DNA from: Vandiemenella viatica
Taxonomy: Eukaryota; Arthropoda; Insecta; Orthoptera; Morabidae
Assembly: GCA_031002005.1 (NCBI GenBank)
Contig: JARYHS010008074.1
Span: 281,295,930 to 281,359,929, forward strand
Length of the DNA: 64,000 nt
Direction: 5' to 3'
In this document: positions 57,801 through 64,000 of the stretch, piece after piece
Layout: the number at the start of each line of letters is the position of its first letter
Position numbering within the stretch: the first letter of the stretch is position 1
The notes under the pieces: generated by a model
Database searches by the model: none
Seen by the model: the letters and a program-made list of their open reading frames with translations, nothing else
What the model was told of the DNA's origin: nothing
Made by a program: the position numbers and the translations under genes

Positions 57801-58372
57801 TGACACTCTGTTTGTCTTGTAATTGCTCAGTCTTGAGTTGTGATTTCTTTACACCGATCGATTTGAGTCAAGGCGAGTATTCGATCGGATTAGTTGATTT
57901 TCGATCCCAAACGTTGACGAGTCAAATTGTAAATTTCATTACTTGGAGAAAAGAGTGATTGAAATACCCACAAGTTCGGTTTGCATTGACGACTTGGCAA
58001 CCATTTAGCTAAGCAGACTAATAACGAGACATTGATTATTAGGGCAAACAACAAATCACTCAAATGTGAGATACAAGCGCCTGTGGAAATTGACTTTAGT
58101 AAAGCAAACTCAATTGGATCACTGCTCGGTTTTTCGAAACTTGTGTTAAAAGCTGGATTTCATACTTCAGAGTACACCGTGCAGATATTCAAAGTTAACG
58201 CCATACATATAGAGTGTAGTGTGTGTACAAAAAAAATTTCGTCAAGTTGGGACATATACTACACGAATTTTTTCCAACAGTGCCGCCAGGGTATAAGATT
58301 GTAGAAGTACCTGCAAATGTCATATATCTCCCCATCGCTGTGAAAACACTCAACAATATTCACATTAGAGGA
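57790..58372 (+). pseudogene. Polinton capsid-related protein, truncated
   Basis: Frame pieces read MSVTLCLSCNCSVLSCDFFT, PIDLSQGEYSIGLVDF, LIIRANNKSLKCEIQAPVEI, DFSKANSIGSLLGFSK and EFFPTVPPGYKIVEVPANVI. I recognise this order from the Polinton protein that follows the protease and is thought to be capsid-associated. Frameshifts occur near 57955 and 58245. It ends abruptly at the Penelope element (about 58372). Confidence 0.7.
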
Positions 58373-59430
58373 CGGCCAATATGTTTATGGATCATTCTGA
58401 AGACACCGCTCTTGAGAGTGCAGAAATTCGACCTACTTCATTTTACAGATACGTGGACGACACATTTGTGATATGGCCGCACGGATGAGAGAAACAGGAC
58501 GAATTCCTTGAACACCTGAATGGAATTAATGACAATATCAGATTTACGATGGAGCTGGAACAGGACGGTTGCCTGCGTTTCCTGGATATTTTAATTACGA
58601 GGAATCCAGATGGCACTCTGGGGCATCGTGTTTACAGAACTCCCACTCAGACCGACTTATATCTTGGGGCGCAGAGCTACCGCCATCCTGCTCAACGCAG
58701 TTCGGTTTTGTCGTCCTTGGTACGTCGTACCAGATCCATATGTGACGTGGACAATCTTCCGGCTGAACTGGGTCATTTACGACGCACATTCCGTATGAAC
58801 GGATACAGTGACGCAGAAATTAACAGAGCTTCTCGCAAGGAAATGAAGAATAGGACCGAGAAGCGGCAAGTAAACCAGTGTGCGTTTCTACCATATGCCG
58901 GGGCAGTTTCAGCCAAGACTGCCAGAAGGTTAATCAAAGTCGGAATAAAAACTTTCTTCCACCCACCTAAGAAGATAAGGGACCTATTATGTAACGTTAA
59001 AGATGGATTGGGCATATAGTCAATTCCCTGTGAATGTGGGCAACTATATATCGGGCAGACCACACGGTCTGTATTCCAGCGTTGTTTAGAACATGCAAGA
59101 TGTGTACGGTAGGAACAGATCACTAAGTTGGCCGTGGTTTTGCACAGTATCGAAGAAGGGCACACCTTCGACTTCGAGGCTACAAAAATATTATCTTTTG
59201 CCAAAGACTTTTGGGACAGTGTGATAAAGGAATCCGTGGAGATTCGCTTGGCGGATGCAATTGTGATTAGGGATTCAGGATACCACCTTAGCATGGCATG
59301 GAATCCAGCGATAAATCATCTCAGCAGGCAGAGATCAAGGCTGCAAGATTATCGCCACCGGCCGCTCCCCTCCGCCGTGCGTATCCCTACCACGCCTCCG
59401 GCCCCACTACCCGACCGTCCCACCATGTAA
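58373..59430 (+). pseudogene. Penelope reverse transcriptase-endonuclease pseudogene
   Basis: Starts inside the RT with SFYRYVDDTFVIWPHG (catalytic YVDD at about 58450), a stop, then DGCLRFLDILITRNPDG, GHRVYRTPTQTDLYL and VSAKTARRLIKVGIKTFFHP. After a TAG at 59019 comes SIPCECGQLYIGQTTRSV, the GIY-YIG endonuclease core in the Penelope form, a further stop, and HTFDFEATKILSFAKDFWDS with VEIRLADA. Three in-frame stops in an otherwise open frame indicate a fairly recent death. Confidence 0.85.
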
Positions 59431-59600
59431 TTCCATGCACCCCACGTGTGCACTGATTGGTCCCGACACACGTGACTGACGTCACCTGGCAAACGAAGCC
59501 CTTTCAAGCGTGGACGCTTCCAAGAATCCGACACTTCGCCGGAAGATGGAGCCTGAGGCAGGCTTCAAAACGTCGCCCTACATTGACGCACTACCTCGGT
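58373..59600 (+). mobile_element. Penelope-like element with GIY-YIG endonuclease
   Basis: Contains the end of a reverse transcriptase, a GIY-YIG type endonuclease and a terminal stem (59539-59575: GGAAGATGGAGCCTGAGGCA then GGCTTCAAAACGTCG, hammerhead-like). The left border falls within the Polinton capsid gene, so the element is 5'-truncated into it. Confidence 0.8.
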
Positions 59601-61180
59601 GGAAAGCCCTAGAAGATTTTACACAGACAAATGAGCTATCATACTAAAGATTAAGGTCTCTGCTTTGATCGTAATTTGTACCTTAAAGGCAAAAGTATCA
59701 TTATTTCCATTACGTATTTTTTGTTATGACCCATTTATCATCGTTGATAGCTAACCGGAAACGGGACATGATATATCATTTAAATGATTAAAGTCTAAAC
59801 TCGGGCAATATTATAAATTAACAACGAATTTTTTTGGAATTTGACCCTTGAAGGACAAAAGTAATAACTGTGAAAGTCGAGCGGATTAGACAGTTCAGAG
59901 TTTAGCAGCTAGACAGCAGTAGCACTTATCACATAGATATTAATAAACAGCTTCACTGGCATCAACTTTTGTACTTACCTATTACACTAAACAAATAAAC
60001 AATTGAAACAAATGAGGCGGTTCATCCTATTACAAACCCCCAACCTTACTATTATTTGTATTCGAGAAATTTTCACATGGGTCATCTAGTATATATTATT
60101 TCTACAAGTTGTATCTTGTCAAAAGCCATTATATCCCTTCATAGGTAATCGAAATCGATAAATGTGGTATCAGTTTAAAGATTAAGGTATCCGCTTTGGT
60201 CACATCATATTTTAAGAAAGGAATTTTTCACATGCGACCCTTCAAGGGCAAAAATGTCAATATTTCTAAAATGCTGTTTTTTGTTTCACAAACCATTTAT
60301 ATGCCTGTATTACTAACCGAAATCGATAAATGAAGTATTATTTTAAAGATTAAGATCTCTGCTTTGGTGACCTCATATATTAAATAAGGAGTTTTTCGGA
60401 AGTTGACCGTTAAAGGGCAAAAGCATTATTATTTAGAAAACATATTTTTTGTCACAAGCTATTTATCTCATTTGATATCTAACCAAAATCGAGAAATGAG
60501 GTATCAGTTTAAAGATTAACGTCTCCACTTTGATCACATCATATTTTAAGAAAGGGATTTTTGTGAATTAGACCCTTAAAGGGTAAAAGTATCAATATTT
60601 CTACAACGCATTTTTGTGTTACAAGTCATTTATCTCCCTTCCGATCAGTGGTGGATCCAGGATTTTGGTTTGGTGTGTGTGTGTTGGGGGGGGGGGGAGG
60701 GGCGCTTGAATAGAATTTTGGTTTGGGTGGAGGCTTGAGCGGATTTAGTTTTTTGGGGGGGCTTGTGTCGGGGTAAGGTTAGGCTTTACAGTTGTGCCTC
60801 CCCTATAAGATCAGTAGAGCTAAAAAAATGAAATTGATAAATGTGGTATCATTTAAAAAATTAAGTCTCCATCCAGGGGCACCATTATAAATTAAGAACC
60901 AAATTTTTTAGAATTTAATCCTTAAAGGACAAAAGTAATAACTGTGAAAGTCATGCATGTGAGACAGTTCAGAGGTGATCCACTAGATAGCAGCATCACA
61001 TATCACAGAGATATTAATAAACTGCTTCACTGGCTTCTACTTTTTTTTACATACCTATTGCACTAAATAATTGATACAAATAAGGCGGTTCTTTTTTTAT
61101 GCTATTATAAACCACCAACTTTACTATTCATCGTATTCGTGAAATTTTTGCACGGGTCATCCAGTAACATCTAGTTCTTG
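59601..61180. repeat. Tandem-repeat block with Helitron-like ends
   Basis: A repeat of about 170 bp recurs at roughly 60175, 60345 and 60510 (core GTATCAGTTTAAAGATTAA, then CATCATATTTTAAGAAAGG, GACCCTTAAAGGGCAAAAGT). A longer unit occurs twice, about 59790-60095 and 60850-61170, with ATTATAAATTAA, TAATAACTGTGAAAGTC, ATATTAATAAAC.GCTTCAC and an end ..ACGGGTCATC(T/C)AGTA. The ends resemble Helitron/HINE 3' termini (CTAGT), and internal tandem repeats are common in HINEs. A short insert (about 60648-60822) starts GTGGTGGATCCAGGATTTTG. No coding region. Confidence 0.5.
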
Positions 61181-61189
61181 AAGGAAAAA

Positions 61190-62480
61190 TAATTGGGAAA
61201 AACCCATTAAAAGATTGAGAAATTCATAGCTTCAAGACATTTGAAGATTTCGAGGTATCCTTTTTTAAAGCGATAATTAAAGAAATCCTGGTTGGCCTTA
61301 CCAATCCTTACAGGTTCTCTTGCAATCTGTTCTATAACTGATAGCACGTTTGGAAGATATGTGTGGCCCCAGGATATCGTCTCACACGTTTTTTTGCTAT
61401 CACCTCGCAACTTCACGAGCCACATTGTAACCCGCTCAACCTATTGACTGCTCAAAACCCCCAGAAACCAACCATAGTCCAGTCCTGGTTACACAATACT
61501 TCCCTGGCGTTGAATCCAGCAACAGAATCCTTCAGCAGGGTTATGATTTCCCACTAACCTGCCCAGAAATGAGATCTATTCTTCCAAAAATCCTCCCTGG
61601 CCCTCCCAGAACTTGTTTCAGCAGGTCTCCCAACCTCAGCCAACTCCTAGTCCACAAACACAGTCTTCCTCATCCCATCAGACAGCCTCCAGGATTTTTC
61701 CCACGCAATAGACCCCACTGTAAGATGTGCGACATATACCATGCCTCCACCACTTTCAACAATCCTATCAATGGCGAGATCTTTCCTATCATAGGAAACA
61801 CCACCTGTAAAACCTCCCTTGTAATATATCGGCTAACCTGCAAATACTGCCTGGCTTCCTATATAAGTTTGACTACCAATCCATTAGCCATAAGAATGAA
61901 TGGCCACCGACAGTTTTCACTTAAAATCCAAAACATTCAGTAGCTATCCATGCCATCTGCCATGACACCAATAATTTTGATTCTCTTTTCACGGTCTGTG
62001 CTATCAGAGTCCTCCCAAACAATAGCAGCTCCTCTGAACGCGAAAGGTGAGAGCTTGCCTACCAATACAAACTAGCAACAAGGCAGCCTCCTGGTCTCAA
62101 TTTGAGATAATACCCAGTCAATACTATTCCTTCCCTGTAACCTCTCCTTGCCTCCTTGCCCACTGTCTATATTGTACCACCACATTCTATAACTGTATAG
62201 ATTTTTTTTTTTTTGTTTACTTATTTACTTTTACTTTCTCAAATTTATGTTATGAACATTTTAATGTATTATTCTGCACTTTTTTCATTGCTCGAGTACT
62301 AGCTCCAATTCACTGTCACTCTCTCCCTGTCTTCTGTTTCAATGTACCGCCACCATGTTCCTAACAGCCATTCTGTGAGACGGTGTGCTACACCACCCTC
62401 CCTCCATAACGTTTTCTTGTTGACAAAGGGCCAAGTCCCGAAATATTCATTGATTTTATTATTCTTGTGTTTTTTATGTG
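61190..62480 (+). mobile_element. Penelope-like element, second family
   Basis: Includes a GIY-YIG-containing C-terminal region (61430-62100) and a non-coding 3' part with GTTGACAAAGGGCCAAGTCC and CGAAATATTCATTG (62418-62450), the stem-like block seen in the other pLTR copies. The sequence 62583-62650 resembles the left arm of the palindrome at 15.3 kb in the same orientation, so an inverted pLTR follows the element. Confidence 0.6.
61430..62115 (+). pseudogene. Penelope-like C-terminal endonuclease pseudogene
   Basis: The frame at 61569-61943 contains SPNLSQLLVHKHSLPHPIRQ, RPHCKMCDIYHASTTF, TCKTSLVIYRLTCKYCLASY and NPLAIRMNGHR. This matches a GIY-YIG domain (usual form VIYLI.C..C...YVGET...L..R.NGHR) with the central YVGET degraded to YISLT, so the catalytic Tyr region is damaged. 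After a frameshift the translation gives AIHAICHDTNNFDSLFTVCA, ELAYQYKLATRQPPGLNL, the usual end. It contains at least two frameshifts. Confidence 0.7.
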
Positions 62481-62582
62481 TTCATCCCATGATACCATCA
62501 ACTAAGGAAAGTGGTGGTTCATTTCACTATTCTTTTATATATATATAATCACAATGAGCAGGAAAATGCTTTAAGGTAATAA

Positions 62583-62647
62583 AACTAAGGAAGGATAGGA
62601 AAATATGACCCAACACTTATCACAGATGAAGGTGGCTGGAACAACAA

Positions 62648-62650
<3 letters not shown>
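62583..62650. repeat. Penelope pLTR copy (left-arm type)
   Basis: AAGGATAGGAAAATATGACC, CACTTATCACAGATGAAGGT and GGAACAACAAACACAC align with the left arm of the palindrome at 15272-15345. Confidence 0.5.

Positions 62651-62727
<77 letters not shown>
62648..62727. repeat. (CA)n(TA)n microsatellite
   Basis: About 11 CA units followed by about 28 TA units. The lengths of such runs are often wrong in assemblies. Confidence 0.95.
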
Positions 62728-62729
62728 AC

Positions 62730-64000
62730 AATGCTCAGACTTATGCTCTTCAACACCCAGTCCATACTTCTCATCTTCAATTTGATTTTTCCTCCACTCC
62801 ACCGGCGAATGGTCTGTGAGCCCTCTGTTGACCACCTTGTGCCTACCCCTTTCTATTTTTGATGAGGGCCATGCACCCTAAAATTTCAGTACCAAATGTG
62901 CCTGTCCATGTTTTGGTGCTGTACTGCCTCAACTGTGGTATGCTGGAGTTATTCTCCTATTCATATTTTTGATTTGTCTTGCTATTTAATGCTTATTGTT
63001 TCCTAAGAATCTATTCATATTAAATATAACTTTTCTTGCTTCTCCAAATTTTTATATTTTATTACTCAGTTCAGCCATTTCACAGATTATACTTTACCAC
63101 AATTTTCAATTGGATATTTGACTATTTTTTGAAAATGGTTTTAAATAGTTTATTGATACAAGTATCTACCGGGTACTATTTATTTTTTGACAAAAGTGTT
63201 TATTTTACGTAAAATTCAACGTTAAAATTTAGAGTATTTGAAAGCCCGCCAAAATGCTCCTGTGCTACCTGGCGCGGGCCAACGACACTCGTGACGTAAC
63301 GTGCCAGCAGGCGCTCACTCTACGTAAGTAACGTTTGGTTTATTTCTCTGAATTCGTGTATAAATTGTTGGAAATAGGGTTTATAAATAGTGTGTAGTAC
63401 ATCAATTTACAACCACAACAATAAAAACTCTCCAAATAAACATAAGTGTTCCCGCATTAGCTGAAATAGGAAAAAAGTCACTGCAACTTGCTCATAGAAA
63501 CCCAGACGACATTGCGACTAAGTCGCATATCATTTACTGTAAATATAATTTGCACTATAATTTATTTGAGAGCTAATGGAAGCGAAGATCGGTCACCCAG
63601 GTACTGTTTTGTTATTTGTGAGCGTTTTCTTTATATACTAGTTGCTGTTGGTAGCGTCGCATATTCTTTTTCTAAAGTCCACCAAAACATTCATTTTTTC
63701 CCGGATTTTTCACAAATTTTTTGGATAGTAAGAGTATTATAAACATTTGAGACATAACCAAAAAAGACTTCAAATCTGAAACTGGACGTTACTTGCACAC
63801 CGATAAAAAGTTTTAAAAAACTGAAAATTACTTGCGCCTTAAAAGTAAATACCGCTTAAATAGATGCGTTTATGTCAGAAAGGCAACATACAATTGTATC
63901 GTCACGTAAAAATTCCAACAAACAGTATTCAAAGCGTTTCGGAATTGTTGAGAGATTAGCGTACAATGTTCTTGTTAAAATAAATCCTATTATTCACCGC
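62730..64000. other. Unassigned; one possible first exon
   Basis: Mostly AT-rich. A GC-rich patch at 63240-63330 holds ATG at 63254, 23 sense codons and a strong donor (C|GTAAGT at 63323/63324). It could be a first coding exon, but no similar protein is recognised and the segment is short. The rest contains no recognised gene. Confidence 0.3.

Noticed and set aside
60648..60822. hAT MITE inside the Helitron-like repeats
   Set aside because: The left edge CAGTGGTGGATCCAGG is hAT-like and flanks resemble GATCAGT(G/A), but no matching right terminal repeat is present.
62620..62835. Open frames with Tyr-Ile or Thr-His repeats
   Set aside because: Translations of the CA/TA microsatellite.

Overview
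This window looks like repeat-rich nuclear DNA from an arthropod, most likely an insect with a large, transposon-laden genome. The evidence is spliceosomal introns with GT/AG borders, tRNA-derived SINEs of an insect type, LINEs of several clades, Penelope-like elements, hAT, Tigger and mariner-type DNA transposons, and a decayed Polinton/Maverick. The species cannot be told from sequence alone. A run of exactly 1000 N (18038-19037) is a scaffold gap.

Only one host gene is supported. It is the 3' part of an inositol hexakisphosphate kinase (IP6K-like) gene on the + strand: an internal exon (5589-5724), a 4.7 kb intron full of transposon debris, and the last coding exon (10411-11087) followed by its 3' UTR. 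The splice phases join cleanly. The 5' exons must lie to the left of the window.

Layout. 1-5.4 kb: mariner, Penelope and LINE remnants. 5.6-11.7 kb: IP6K-like gene; its intron holds a hAT fragment, a SINE, a hAT MITE and a Tigger remnant. 12-18 kb: a SINE split by a hAT MITE, then a LINE split by a 407-bp insertion that is mostly a near-perfect palindrome. 19.5-20.5 kb: a 950-bp hAT MITE packed with CATCGATG motifs. 21.3-29.8 kb: a mariner/IS630-type element containing a hAT, which contains a second hAT, which contains an intact Tigger; a further MITE sits in the mariner gene. 30-32.4 kb: a SINE copy and a ZMYM1-type hAT pseudogene. 32.8-37.7 kb (minus): a TX1/L1-like LINE with an LTR inserted. 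37.8-44.5 kb (minus): an I-clade LINE with a 1.3 kb insertion between duplicated segments. 44.8-48.1 kb: further LINE pieces. 48.4-50.1 kb: LTR-retrotransposon gag with a SINE inserted, and a Penelope tail. 50.3-58.4 kb: a Polinton remnant (integrase, packaging ATPase, PLA2-like/minor capsid, adenovirus-type protease, capsid-related protein) broken by other insertions. 58.4-62.7 kb: two Penelope-like elements separated by a tandem-repeat block with Helitron-like ends.

The only long undamaged transposon gene is the Tigger transposase at 22510-24069. Its catalytic DD30D triad is intact and it ends in a PCNA-binding-type motif. No clearly novel biological system was found. The most unusual structures are the four-level nest, the palindromic Penelope-type insertion with a 15-bp target-site duplication, and the transposon whose left end is an inverted copy of its own gene's 3' end.
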